DNA of 64,000 nt from Trichomonas vaginalis G3 (Eukaryota > Parabasalia > Trichomonadida > Trichomonadidae), in the NCBI RefSeq assembly GCF_026262505.1, contig NC_067208.1:1364001-1428000 (forward strand). The letters run 5' to 3'. A program made the position numbers and the translations under genes. Shown piece by piece: positions 20,721-31,330 of the stretch. Positions within the stretch are counted from its first letter, which is position 1. Each line of letters starts with the position of its first letter. The notes below the pieces were generated by a model, which was not told where the DNA came from, made no database searches, and saw only the letters and a program-made list of their open reading frames with translations.

Positions 20721-20782
20721 GGTCTACGACCTCGCCGCTTCGGTCTGAAAGACCTTCAGGACTCAAAGAGTCCGTTTGCGGC
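20721..20782. repeat. GC-rich multi-hairpin cluster inside the PolB remnant
   Basis: GGTC-TAC-GACC (20721-20731), TC, a partial GCCGC hairpin, GGTCT-GAA-AGACC (20742-20754), then GGACTC-AAA-GAGTCC (20759-20773) and GTTTGCGGC. It is the largest member of the hairpin family in the window. Confidence 0.8.
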
Positions 20783-22016
20783 TTTATTTTGACAGTTGAT
20801 GATACCATAAATGGTTTTAAGTAAGCGTTCAAAAGTTGCACATTCAGAAAGTTGAAGTTCTTCTTTAGTCTCTAATGTTTCGAAGTCAAAAGTAATATAA
20901 TATCTTGTTGGTTATAATATTCCTGCAAATTATGTGCTAATAGCCATTGATATATCTTCTGTTTCGTGATATGTGGTGCATATGGTTGTTGTGTGTTTTG
21001 CAATTGAACGTCTTGAATTAATCTTCCATTATTTTCTTTACATTTCTCACAATGCTTTAAAAATCTTCTTTGGTTTTTCCTTTCTGGGTCATCAACGGAT
21101 AGAATATACTTCTTCTTTGCAAAAGGGGCAAAACTTTATATCCTGTGAGTGCTTCAACGTCTGTAATTCTGTCAGCGTGAAGTTTTCCACATGGACTCTG
21201 TGTTAATAAAAATATTTACTGTTTCAAATTCTGGATCTATCATTATTGATTCCACTAATGGAAAGTCTACCTTATTTATGTCTACGTCTTCTGGTTGAGG
21301 GTCACAATAATAAAAATCAATATTAACGTTTAACATTCTTGCTAACCTCTCACTTTCTGATGAAATGTCAAATCCTTCATATGCATCTATGGCTTCATTT
21401 AAATAACTTCTACGAGTTTTAGGATTAACACCATCAGGAATGTTATAGAAGCGTTTAAATAACCTTCTACCTTCGCTCTTATTTGATTATCATTCATTTT
21501 AGCTGTTCCGTTTTTGTTCATTTATGTAAGAATAAAAATTAAAAAATAAATAAAAATAAAGTTTATTTTTTTTAAAGTCCAGGGCTAAAGTCCATAAAAT
21601 GAATTAAGAACACATAAATTTTATCATCTGCGACGTGACGAATACATTTTAATTTACTCAAGAATGCGTACCCTGATACATTAAATCTAATTCCTGTCTT
21701 ATTTAATTTCACAACTTTGAAAAGGAATGTATGAATAGCTATAAAATGATGAGATGATGTTTTATGGGTTGCTTCCATTTTTTCTGAAATAAATGAATAA
21801 ATATAATGTTATAAGTTTTCATATCTTTTATATTCTTAATAACGAATGGTATAGACCTTTCAACTTCGTCTTCCTTCGGTGCTGTTCTTTCATATGAAAC
21901 ATTATTAGTATCTTCAATAATGAAACCACAATCGCATAAAATTTTATATGTACCAATTGTTTCTTTTGATATTTTATCTAACAAATCAAAAACTTTATCA
22001 ACACCTGCACATTTAT

Positions 22017-22694
22017 TTAAATAATAATTGTGTAAATATCATGGTCTTCTTTCTTAATCGTATTTGTTGCATATGTTACATTTTTCAGTGCTTTTTTGAA
22101 TTTTTCAGAATCAAGAGGAGGTGAAAGTAATATACATGGATAATCTCCATCGTCAATAAATTGTAACTTATGTTTATGAATAAATTTTGTGCCTTCTTCT
22201 GAAAGTGTTTCATCTATTTCACCATCTAATAAATTTTTAGTAGATTCCAAAAAGTAATTTTTATATCTTTCTTCATGAGATTTTTGAACTTCTGATTCTG
22301 AAGCTGGGATATTCATTAAACCCTCTACTTCATTCTCATTATATTTTTCAACTTCTCTTAATTCCTTAATTTTTTCATCTATTTCATCTCTTATTTTTTC
22401 CAGTCTTTCAATTTCATCATATTCATCATCTTTAATCCGTTCTTCATAATATTCAGGGAAAACATCAGGTTCTTTAGGTTTTTCTTCTTCAGATGTGGGA
22501 TATAAGAAATTTATAACATCATCTTTATTCATTTTTCCATCATAATCTAAATCATTTAATAACTCCGCGAATTTTTGACAATTTCTTAAATAATATTTAT
22601 CAACTTCATAACCCGCCTCCTCTAATATATCCTTTATTTCCTCGTTTGTGAATCCCAATTTTTTAACGTCGTTAGTCTTGACACTCATTTTCAT
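22017..22694 (-). CDS. PolB N-terminal module / acidic coiled-coil protein
   Basis: A 225-residue frame. The first 75 residues (GFTNEEIKDILEEAGYEVDK, then a KFAELLNDLDYDGKM segment and FLYP) match by eye the opening of the large PolB at 58025-61337 (EIKQLLTEANIDVAKHYATN ... FIKP), a small helical, LEM/SAP-like module. A long acidic coiled coil follows. It is therefore probably the start of this element's PolB gene. Its first codons (MKMS) lie in the right terminal repeat and are shared with the gene at the other end. Confidence 0.6.
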   Translation of the reverse strand: MKMSVKTNDVKKLGFTNEEIKDILEEAGYEVDKYYLRNCQKFAELLNDLDYDGKMNKDDVINFLYPTSEEEKPKEPDVFPEYYEERIKDDEYDEIERLEKIRDEIDEKIKELREVEKYNENEVEGLMNIPASESEVQKSHEERYKNYFLESTKNLLDGEIDETLSEEGTKFIHKHKLQFIDDGDYPCILLSPPLDSEKFKKALKNVTYATNTIKKEDHDIYTIII

Positions 22695-22973
22695 ACGAAT
22701 TAAAAAAATAAATTATTCAAAAAATGTAAGACATGAATTTTTAAAGTTTATTTTTTTATTTTTTTTTATTTCATTATGTATGGGTTTAGTGAAAATTTCT
22801 TACGATTCTGAAAATTTTTAAATCTTGATTTATTCAAAAACGTAAGAATAAAAACCGTAAAAATCATACATTTTTTACTTCATATGTAAAAAAAAATGAT
22901 ACAAAATCGCTCAAAAATGTATGAATTCTTACGTTTACAAAAAAAGTCACAAAACCCTTCAACATATACTACT
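22682..22973 (-). repeat. Right terminal inverted repeat of element 1
   Basis: Reverse complement of 5232-5526 with minor differences in A-rich runs. It ends CTACT at 22973 and starts inside the terminal gene 22017-22694. Confidence 0.95.
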
Positions 22974-22979
22974 TTAATA
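22974..22979. repeat. 6-bp target-site duplication (right)
   Basis: TTAATA, identical to 5226-5231. Confidence 0.93.
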
Positions 22980-23084
22980 TAATTTTTTCAAAAAAATTGT
23001 TTTATTTAAAATAAACAAATTTTATCAAATAACTAGTATTTTTAAATTATCTTTTGAAAAATTGAAAAATTTACAAATTAAAAA

Positions 23085-24056
23085 ATGGAAGACATCTTGG
23101 TTCGTCTCGAAAACCCAGAAGATCTTAAAACTTTTCAACTCCCAACCGTTCCCGCCGATCAGGTTCTCAACGTAATTGAAGAAAAATATCAAGAATACAT
23201 TAATAATCCAAATGTAACTCTCGAAGATACGGCAAAAACACTTTCAATAGGAAAAGAACGTTTGAAAAAAATTTTCGTACTACTCGGCTATCCAATAAAA
23301 GAAAGAGGAAGACCAAAGAAAAAAATTTTTGAGGAAGATGTATACAAAATTTTGGAAATTAAAGCACAATATGACATTGGATACAAAAGGATCAAAGAAT
23401 CATATTTCGAAAAAGTCGAAAGATTTACATTCAACGATGCTTTCAAAATTTTCAATCAAACAACATTTGTTTACATTTCACAGGCATCAGAAAATCGACG
23501 AACATCCACATGAATACGTTGCTCAATATGTTAATCAATTGTGGCATACTGATTTGAAATTTCTGAAGGACGATAACGGTAACATTCAATATTTAATTTC
23601 ATTTCTTGATGACAGAAGCAGATACATTATTTGCTGGATGTTTTCGATACAAAAGAAATGAAAAATACTGCCAGAGTATTTCGTCACGCAATTGATTTAG
23701 TCAAATTAGTTCCACATGGAATTCTCACAGATAATGGAACAGAATTCATTGGAAAAGATTTTGAAGCGGTTTGCCAAGAATTCAATATAAAACATTTCAA
23801 AACTCATCCGTACTCTCCAGAGGAAAATGGAAAAATTGAAAGGAGTTGGGAGACTCTTTTCAAGACAAACCCTGGAGTGAACGTCTTTGAGTTCATCCCC
23901 AATGTTGTTTCCCAGTATAATAGGGTATGGAAACACTCCGCATTATTCAAACTCTTTGGGGAGAAATTGACTCCATTTGAGGCCTGGGAAAGAGGCCCCA
24001 AATGGACAAAAGATCTCTGCGCTGAACCAGGCTTCGAAAAAAATCTTAGAGATTAA
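23085..24056 (+). pseudogene. IS3-like (IS3EU-type) DNA transposase, broken
   Basis: An N-terminal helix-turn-helix (TAKTLSIGKERLKKIFVLLG) with a basic GRPKKK patch is followed by an integrase-fold DDE core: D in WHTDLKFLKDDNG, D in ILTDNGTEFIGKDF, and E in SPEENGKIERSWETLF. The D-N-G-T-E-F and N-G-K-I-E-R spacing is that of the IS3/rve transposases, and an IS3-like superfamily is known in eukaryotes including Trichomonas. It differs clearly from the Polinton integrases in this window. It is spread over three frames (about two breaks) and so appears inactive. I found no terminal repeats for it. Confidence 0.75.
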
Positions 24057-24230
24057 CAAATAATTTCAAAAACAAGAAAATTCAAAAAATCACAAAAAGG
24101 AAGTTAAGGAATAAACACTTACATTTATTACATTTGGATTTTTTTAAAAAATTCAGTATTATTTTTAGAAATAAGATAATATAGTTCTAAATAAAACAAA
24201 GAATGTTAAGAATGAAGAAGGAATTAGCGG

Positions 24231-26036
24231 ATGCAGCCGAAGCACGCTCACAAATTACTCTCAATATCCACTCAAATCATACAAAGTTTTGTCGAATAGT
24301 TTGATATAAAGACAAAAAATTTACAATTTTTAATTAAATCCGAACAATCTTACATATGCAGCCGAAGCACACTCACAAATTACTCTCAATATCCACTCAA
24401 ATCATACAAAGTTTTGTCGAATAGTTTGATATAAAGACAAAAAATTTACAATTTTTAATTAAATCCGAACAATCTTACATATGCAGCCGAAGCACACTCA
24501 CAAATTACTCTCAATATCCACTCAAATCATACAAAGTTTTGTCGAATAGTTTGATATAAAGACAAAAAATTTACAATTTTTAATTAAATCCGAACAATCT
24601 TACATATGCAGCCGAAGCACACTCACAAATTACTCTCAATATCCACTCAAATCATACAAAGTTTTGTCGAATAGTTTGATATAAAGACAAAAAATTTACA
24701 ATTTTTAATTAAATCCGAACAATCTTACATATGCAGCCGAAGCACACTCACAAATTACTCTCAATATCCACTCAAATCATACAAAGTTTTGTCGAATAGT
24801 TTGATATAAAGACAAAAAATTTACAATTTTTAATTAAATCCGAACAATCTTACATATGCAGCCGAAGCACACTCACAAATTACTCTCAATATCCACTCAA
24901 ATCATACAAAGTTTTGTCGAATAGTTTGATATAAAGACAAAAAATTTACAATTTTTAATTAAATCCGAACAATCTTACATATGCAGCCGAAGCACACTCA
25001 CAAATTACTCTCAATATCCACTCAAATCATACAAAGTTTTGTCGAATAGTTTGATATAAAGACAAAAAATTTACAATTTTTAATTAAATCCGAACAATCT
25101 TACATATGCAGCCGAAGCACACTCACAAATTACTCTCAATATCCACTCAAATCATACAAAGTTTTGTCGAATAGTTTGATATAAAGACAAAAAATTTACA
25201 ATTTTAATTAAATCCGAACAATCTTACATATGCAGCCGAAGCACACTCACAAATTACTCTCAATATCCACTCAAATCATACAAAGTTTTGTCGAATAGTT
25301 TGATATAAAGACAAAAAATTTACAATTTTTAATTAAATCCGAACAATCTTACATATGCAGCCGAAGCACACTCACAAATTACTCTCAATATCCACTCAAA
25401 TCATACAAAGTTTTGTCGAATAGTTTGATATAAAGACAAAAAATTTACAATTTTTAATTAAATCCGAACAATCTTACATATGCAGCCGAAGCACACTCAC
25501 AAATTACTCTCAATATCCACTCAAATCATACAAAGTTTTGTCGAATAGTTTGATATAAAGACAAAAAATTTACAATTTTTAATTAAATCCGAACAATCTT
25601 ACATATGCAGCCGAAGCACGCTCACAAATTACTCTCAATATCCACTCAAATCATACAAAGTTTTGTCGAATAGTTTGATATAAAGACAAAAAATTTACAA
25701 TTTTTAATTAAATCCGAACAATCTTACATATGCAGCCGAAGCACACTCACAAATTACTCTCAATCCACTCAAATCATACAAAGTTTTGTCGAATAGTTTG
25801 ATATAAAGACAAAAAATTTACAATTTTTAATTAAATCCGAACAATCTTACATATGCAGCCGAAGCACACTCACAAATTACTCTCAATATCCACTCAAATC
25901 ATACAAAGTTTTGTCGAATAGTTTGATATAAAGACAAAAAATTTACAATTTTTAATTAAATCCGAACAATCTTACATATGCAGCCGAAGCACACTCACAA
26001 ATTACTCTCAATATCCACTCAAATCATACAAAGTTT
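24231..26036. repeat. 125-bp tandem satellite, about 14.4 copies
   Basis: A 125-bp unit beginning ATGCAGCCGAAGCACACTC repeats head to tail with almost no variation: occasional single changes and one small internal loss near 25764. It begins about 175 bp after the transposase gene and ends inside a unit at about 26036. No spacers of differing sequence are present, so it is a satellite and not a CRISPR-like array. I see no long hairpin in the unit. Confidence 0.97.
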
Positions 26037-26289
26037 TATATTTTCATTTTATTGTTTGTTAATAAAGAATTTACTTTAATATTCTTAATTGTTTTCTTTT
26101 TTATATTTAATTTTTGATATCTATTTTAAAAAACTTATACAAATTCGATTCAGCTAATAATTTAATTGAAAAAATAAAAAGAAAACATATAATTTTTAAT
26201 CCGTCTAATTGAATAAGCAATATTATAAATATTATGTTAAACGGTTAATTTTTCTCAAAAAAATTATTTCGAATTTCCGAAATTTTTGA

Positions 26290-26721
26290 CATTTTGGCTG
26301 AGAACTATGGTCTGCGAGGTACATAGATAGAATCAGTACCTCGCAGACTATAGTTCTCTATATGGCGCCGAAAATTTTTTGGTGAAATGTCGTCGCATTT
26401 CACCAAAAATTTTTCGGCGCCATAGGAAGAATTGGAGGGTGTGAGATACTATTACATGCTATAGTACTCACACCCTCCAATTCTTAGCCAAAATGGCTAA
26501 AAATTGGGTGCAATGTAAAAAATTGCACCCAATTTTTAGCCATTTTGGCTGAGAACTATGGTCTGCGAGGTACATAGATAGAATCAGTACCTCGCAGACT
26601 ATAGTTCTCTATATGGCGCCGAAAATTTTTTGGTGAAATGTCGTCGCATTTCACCAAAATTTTTCGGCGCCATAGGAAGAATTGGAGGGTGTGAGATACT
26701 ATTACATGCTATAGTACTCAA
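26290..26721. repeat. Tandem array of four different long hairpins (251-bp period)
   Basis: The segment is almost wholly made of back-to-back long inverted repeats. H1 (26300-26359) has 23-bp arms GAGAACTAT...GAGGTAC. H2 has 29-bp arms starting TATGGCGCCG. H3 has arms starting AAGAATTGGAGGGTGTGAG. H4 has perfect 29-bp arms starting AGCCAAAATGG. The order H1-H2-H3-H4 then restarts with H1 at 26551 and stops in H3 at about 26720; a partial H4 arm precedes the first H1. Loops are 6-14 bases. The H1 arms differ at one base that would form a G-U pair in RNA. No coding frame. Confidence 0.93.
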
Positions 26722-27351
26722 TTTTCGGTATATTTTATACTTTGATATTCTAATATCTCTTCTTTTTTAATTTATAATCAAAATCCTTTTGATTTATTTT
26801 TTCAATACTGTTAAGGCAGTTTTATCACATCATCGTTTTTTTAATTTTATTTCTTCTATTGTTTGATCTCTCCATGTTTTTATTTTATTATTTTCAATTA
26901 ATTATAAACAAATTATTCTTTCAAAATATTTTGCCACATCACATTTGAATTCATTATTTACCCATGTTTTTAATGCAATATGAATATTTGTTGTCTCAAT
27001 CATGTCATGATATAGTTTCTTCAAACCTTACAGACAATTATTCGATATCAAATTTAATTGTTTTATTAATTATTTCGTTTCCTAACTTTTTCTAAGATAA
27101 TTTAAATAGACACCATTCATATAAGTTGAATCACAAAAATTGACCACTCATATTTTAATATTATTTTGAATCTTATTTCGATTTCAGTTCAAATTCGATT
27201 TTATTGACATGTTTCATCACTGAATCGCTAAGTATTTGGAAATCTCTATTCAAATGCTCAATGCTCCATACATCAATTTGATTTGAATCTGAAATACCTA
27301 CAATGAAAAGAACGATTATTTCGAATTCAATTTTACAAGAATAAAAAAAAA
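26722..27351. other. AT-rich host intergenic DNA, no gene seen
   Basis: AT-rich, no convincing open frame. It is the upstream region of the phosphodiesterase gene. I could not find a clean match to the trichomonad Inr (TCA-Y-W) close to the start codon; the nearest is TTCAATTTTAC about 30 bases upstream. Confidence 0.6.
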
Positions 27352-28764
27352 ATGGAAGATAAAATCCTTCCAGAGGAAAGTTCTTCAGCGGTTCCAGAAC
27401 AGCCACTAGAAATTCCTTCCAATACTAAGAAGAGAAATTGGCCAATTCTTGCTCTAATTATGTTGGCAATATTTTTATTATCAATTTTAATTGCAACTAT
27501 CATTCTTATTGTTAGAAAGAGGAATGACAAGAAACCATCAGCGGAGTACTCTTTGAACTTTTTATATATAAATGATATTCATCTAGACGCAACTTACGTA
27601 GAAACATCAACATCGAAGTTAGGATGCCGCAGTGCTGTTGCAGATCAAGTCGAAAAATTCCAATTCGGGCAATATGAATGCGATGCTCCACATAAACTTT
27701 ATAATTCTCTCATTGATAACGCAAAGAAGTTTATTGAATCGCCAGATTTCATACTTCTTGGTGGTGACTTAATTGCACATGGATTAAACGTTACAAAGCA
27801 AATGTTAATCGATAATTTTAATAATATTACAAATCCTATAGAAAAAAAGTATCCGAACACTAAAATCTATATAACATTAGGTAATAATGATTTCCAAAAG
27901 AATTATGGCTCATTTGATACAGATTTAACAGATTTTGAAACAGTATTTGAAATTTTCGGAAAATGGATGAATACAGAACAAGCAGAAACATTTAAGAAGG
28001 GCGGTTATTACTATGCAGACTTCCCATCATCTAATTTCAGATTTTTATTCCTAAATACAGTAATTTATTCCAGAAAACGCACTTTCAACGAAACATTGAC
28101 TGATCCATACGACCAATTTGCATGGATAAGAAAGATGTATAAGGATGCTGTTCAAAAAGGCTACAAAGTTGGAATTGCTTTACATATTCCTCCAGGAGTT
28201 GTTTACACAGATAATAAAGTAGGTTGGAATCTCAAATATATCAATACTTTTGCAGAGATAATGAAAGAATGCGATTTTTCATTCATTATTTCCGGTCATT
28301 CTCATACAGACATGATTTTACCACTTTACACACCAAATAGTGATACAGACAACATCCTTTACTCATTAAGTGCACCATCAGTATCACCTACACATTATAA
28401 TAACCCTGGATTCAGACATTATTTGTTGGATCAAGAAATCATTAAAGATTTCATACAATATTACGCTGACATCATGTTAAATCCATCAGAACTCAACTGG
28501 GAAATCGAATACAAGTTCTCAGAAGCATATAAAACACAAAATATCACAAGAAATTCAATAAATGACGCAGTGAAGTGGATCAGATCGACAGGAGAAGGCC
28601 AATGGAGATACAGAGAAAGAGTTTATTCAAGAGCTGACAAACACAACAGTTTCTATTACTGCACACTTCGCGCTTTGTTGCCTGATGATGTAACTAAGTG
28701 CGCAAAGCAAAATGGAGCTGAAGAACTTTCGTTCCAGCCTTATTATCATAGTAAGGATATGTAG
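27352..28764 (+). CDS. Membrane-anchored acid sphingomyelinase-like phosphodiesterase
   Basis: An intact 470-residue host gene. After a short cytoplasmic start there is one membrane span at residues 30-54 (PILALIMLAIFLLSILIATI...) with no signal cleavage site, so a type II membrane protein is expected. The outside part is a calcineurin-like metallophosphoesterase: NDIHLD (74-79), GGDLIAHG (137-144), GNND (177-180), ALHIPPG (276-282) and GHSHTDM (315-321). This set of metal-binding motifs and the length fit the sphingomyelinase-like phosphodiesterases, which cleave phosphodiester bonds in lipids or nucleotides. It has N-glycosylation sites. Composition and coding style differ from the Polinton genes. 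The exact substrate is unknown. Confidence 0.88.
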   Translation: MEDKILPEESSSAVPEQPLEIPSNTKKRNWPILALIMLAIFLLSILIATIILIVRKRNDKKPSAEYSLNFLYINDIHLDATYVETSTSKLGCRSAVADQVEKFQFGQYECDAPHKLYNSLIDNAKKFIESPDFILLGGDLIAHGLNVTKQMLIDNFNNITNPIEKKYPNTKIYITLGNNDFQKNYGSFDTDLTDFETVFEIFGKWMNTEQAETFKKGGYYYADFPSSNFRFLFLNTVIYSRKRTFNETLTDPYDQFAWIRKMYKDAVQKGYKVGIALHIPPGVVYTDNKVGWNLKYINTFAEIMKECDFSFIISGHSHTDMILPLYTPNSDTDNILYSLSAPSVSPTHYNNPGFRHYLLDQEIIKDFIQYYADIMLNPSELNWEIEYKFSEAYKTQNITRNSINDAVKWIRSTGEGQWRYRERVYSRADKHNSFYYCTLRALLPDDVTKCAKQNGAEELSFQPYYHSKDM

Positions 28765-29702
28765 AACTTTAAATTTTTTTTGTAAATTTTTATTAATTTT
28801 CGAAAATTATTTTTTTTACACGCAATTCTTACATCATTAATTTAAATAAGAATTTTGATAAACTGTATTAAGTTTGATACTTGATAATTATTAGATCATT
28901 TGTATTTTGATGAATGACTACTCTCCAATTCCATGCATGTATCAAGATATATCATGTTGTATTAAAAGATCATGCATTTTGATATGATTCCTGGACTTTT
29001 CTGTCATCTTACTTTCCAAAAATTCCTGAAAAAAATATTTATCTAATGTTGACATGAGAGTAGAAGAAATTTTGGCTAAATATCAATACGAATTATCGAT
29101 ACCTGATATAATTATTGAAAACATTATTTGCAATGCTTGGAAAATTCCGATTCAATCATTTGTAATTTGTGTTTCAAGTAAAGCAAGCAATGTTGTATTT
29201 TTTTAAATTTCTGATTGGGAAAACAAATAAAATGCTAATTGAGAACACATGAATCGCAACCAATAAAGTATACATTTAATGCTAAGGAACAATAAGATCA
29301 TTAACTATTCCCGATTTTACAATTACTGTATTTTTTAAATCAATGTTTGTAGGGTTGTTAAAAATATCAAAAATTAGCGTTTTGAAGACACCATGGTGTC
29401 TTATAATTTTCCCTTCCTTATTGGCGTGTAGAAATAAATGCGCCAATAGATTGAAGAAGAAGAATTGTTTTTCTCTTAATGAACTTTAATCCTTTTGATA
29501 TAAGAATATTAAAAACATTAATATAATTTCGATTTCGGAAATTAAATTTCCAAATTTTTTGTCGATTTCGGAAATAACAGGATCCCGCATCCAACACGCA
29601 ACAACAAAACACAAAACACAAAACACACTTTTTGGTTCTTTCATCGTTTTAATCGTAATTTATGTAATACATGATTTGGATAAATTTTACAAAAATAGAA
29701 CC

Positions 29703-29733
<31 letters not shown>
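28765..29733. other. Host intergenic DNA, no gene seen; ends in A(25)
   Basis: AT-rich sequence with no supported gene. It ends in a run of 25 A (29709-29733), directly followed by a GC-rich hairpin of the type found only in the Polinton regions. The left border of the second element lies somewhere here, but no terminal repeat or target duplication was found. Confidence 0.55.
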
Positions 29734-29762
29734 GGAAGTGGGGCTTCCAGGCACTTCGTGCC
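29734..29762. repeat. GC-rich mini-hairpins at the edge of element 2
   Basis: GGAAG-TGGGG-CTTCC (29734-29748) then GGCAC-TTC-GTGCC (29750-29762). The second is one base different from the hairpin at 6006-6018 in element 1. Confidence 0.75.
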
Positions 29763-29789
29763 TTCTAGCCCTGATGATGTTTAGTATAA

Positions 29790-29903
29790 ATGAAGTTTTT
29801 ATTCGGAAAATTGTTAGTCTTCTGGTGTGAATTCGGAGGACTCTTCTTCTTCCTCTATTGCTTCTGGGAAGAAGCCTTCTTCTGGGTCGAAAACATTATA
29901 TAA
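29790..29903 (+). CDS. Tiny hydrophobic protein, 37 aa
   Basis: MKFLFGKLLVFWCEFGGLFF and a further aromatic, weakly acidic end. It follows a start context like that of other element genes (TTTAGTATAAATG). One membrane span is likely. No family recognised. Confidence 0.35.
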   Translation: MKFLFGKLLVFWCEFGGLFFFLYCFWEEAFFWVENII

Positions 29904-29993
29904 TGTTTCACTTTTCACAAATTATATATGTTTTCATGTTTTGTCACTTTTCTGTCACTTTTCAGGAAAAAACATTTTTATTATTATATATAA

Positions 29994-30810
29994 ATGAATT
30001 TTACAAAACCTCCGTTACCGTTCTTTGGAAATAAGAGTAGATGTAAAGATATTATATTGAGAGAACTTAAGAAACTACCGAATGGTCTAACATTTGTAGA
30101 TTTGTTCGGTGGAAGTTTCTATATATCCCATTTGTGCCATATAATATTTCCAGACTCAAAGATTATATGCAATGACTTCGACAACTATATGGACCGTCTC
30201 AAACATATTCCAGACACAAACAAAATATTGAAAGAGTTAAAAGAAAAGATACCTATAGGTAAGATGGAACGTATACCATTAGATAAGAAAAATATTGTGA
30301 GAGAGGTTTTGAAAAAAGCAGAATATATAGACTGGGATAGTATATCTGCTAGACTATTATATAGTGGTGCTATAAGAGTTCATGACATTGAAACACTTAT
30401 GTCAAAAGTTTTATATCTTAACTATACAAATGTTTTCAAAGAGGACATAGAAAAATATATTGAGGGTATAGAGTTTGTGAGATGTCATTGGACAGATTTG
30501 TATGAAAAAATAAAGACAAGGAAAATGTTTTCTTTATAGTGGACCCGCCGTTCTATAACACATGGGATTTTCAATACCAAGTAGACTGGACTTTGAGAGA
30601 CTCTTTAGAAACTTTAGACGTTTTACATAACCATCCATGCTTTTACTTTACATCCGATAAAAGTGGTTTGGAAACCGTTATGAGATGGTTAGAGGACATA
30701 CATGACTATGAGTTTTATATGACAAGATAGAATATGAGAGAGGTCCTATAAACTGGAGAAAGTGTCATAACAAAGAAATTTTATTAGTAAGTAAATGTGG
30801 TTTGAAATAG
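29994..30810 (+). pseudogene. N6-adenine DNA methyltransferase (D12/Dam class), broken
   Basis: It opens with PPLPFFGNKSRCKDIIL, the K-x-x-x-I and glycine context of D12 class methyltransferases. FVDLFGGSFYIS follows as the SAM-binding motif, and DPPFYNTW is the catalytic DPPY-type motif, followed by a FYFTSDKSG segment. The enzyme would transfer a methyl group to adenine in DNA. Adenine methylation is known in T. vaginalis, and methyltransferase genes have been linked to Mavericks there. It starts after TTTTTATTATTATATATAAATG-type sequence. The gene looks broken (about two breaks). Confidence 0.82.
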
Positions 30811-30926
30811 GACTACTTGTTTTAGGTTTTTTCCATTGTGTCATTTATTTCTTTGACGTGGCAGAAAAGTACAGAGAATATGAAGATGAACCAATGCCTG
30901 CAAATGTTCAGTATATGTACTCGTAA
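30795..30926 (+). CDS. Small membrane protein, 43 aa
   Basis: MWFEIGLLVLGFFHCVIYFF followed by a charged tail (DVAEKYREYEDEPMP). One clear N-terminal membrane span. It overlaps the end of the methyltransferase region by 16 bases. Function unknown; it could be a virion membrane or holin-like protein. Confidence 0.45.
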   Translation: MWFEIGLLVLGFFHCVIYFFDVAEKYREYEDEPMPANVQYMYS

Positions 30927-30949
30927 GAGATATTTTTATCTAATATTAA

Positions 30950-31313
30950 ATGGACGCACAGAACTTAGCGAATGCACAGCAACCTGGACAACCAAACCCA
31001 GAGAATATTCCAAATGAAGTTAGAATACAAACTGCAATGGCAAACTATGGTCAAGTGCCAACAGATGTACAAATGCAAACTGCCATGTCAAATGACGCTG
31101 CGTTAGGTTTGCCACCATGGTATGCAAATATGAAGATGGAAAGAGTTTTATACAAACCCTGAAGTGGGATATAAACAACTTTATGCAGATGACGCGAACA
31201 CAGGAGTTGACCCAGAATATGTTTTCTACCAGAGAAGAAACAGAATGTATGAGCTCCAGTTAAAGAATGCTATGGAACTCAACAGGAAACGTAAGAGACT
31301 AGGCGGACATTAG
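30950..31313 (+). pseudogene. Small Gln/Asn/Pro-rich protein, broken
   Basis: The opening is rich in Q, N and P (NAQQPGQPNPENIPNEVR) with a short internal repeat (QTAMANYGQVPTDVQ / QTAMSN). Later coding-like sequence is basic and helical, ending KRKRLGGH. Starts after ATTTTTATCTAATATTAAATG. Likely a small structural protein of the particle by position. About one break. Confidence 0.45.
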
Positions 31314-31330
31314 ATTTTTACATATAGTAA

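Larger units (their letters stand above)
20195..21985 (-). pseudogene. Protein-primed-type PolB, degraded exonuclease region
   Basis: No long frame survives, but minus-strand fragments in several frames read as family B polymerase. They include an exonuclease I-like DFETLE context, an exonuclease II-like GFNSGKFDLNLIL, and N-terminal parts with CEKCKENN. These continue toward 18917-20194 on one side and the N-terminal module at 22017-22694 on the other. The polymerase palm is not recognised in element 1. The gene is heavily broken (several breaks). Two GC-rich hairpin clusters lie within it. Confidence 0.65.
5232..22973. mobile_element. Polinton (Maverick) element 1, complete ends, 17.7 kb
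   Basis: The element is bounded by inverted repeats of about 295 bp (5232-5526 and 22682-22973), with AG at the start, CT at the end and a perfect 6-bp target duplication. Its parts include a capsid protein, packaging ATPase, minor virion protein candidate, stalk and fibre-head genes, primase-helicase, integrase, pieces of PolB and many small proteins. Most genes start just after an A/T-rich motif (T-rich run, then ATAAATG). The two terminal repeats differ almost only in A-run length, so the insertion is recent. The element is broken: several core genes are not intact, about ten breaks by eye. It inserted about 110 bp upstream of a DNA-transposon integrase gene. Confidence 0.95.

Noticed and set aside
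23085-24056. This integrase as part of element 1
   Set aside because: It lies outside the terminal repeat and target duplication and belongs to another transposase family.
24231-26036. Possible CRISPR-like array
   Set aside because: The 125-bp units are identical throughout, with no variable spacers, in a eukaryotic setting.
27173-27530. Minus-strand frames overlapping the phosphodiesterase start
   Set aside because: Shadow of the membrane-span codons of the real gene on the other strand.
29709-29733. A(25) run as a retrotransposon tail
   Set aside because: No LINE or SINE body or target duplication next to it; it may also be an assembly feature at the element border.
29559-29768. 69-codon frame ending in polylysine
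   Set aside because: The lysines come from the A(25) run and the end from the hairpin; not a gene.
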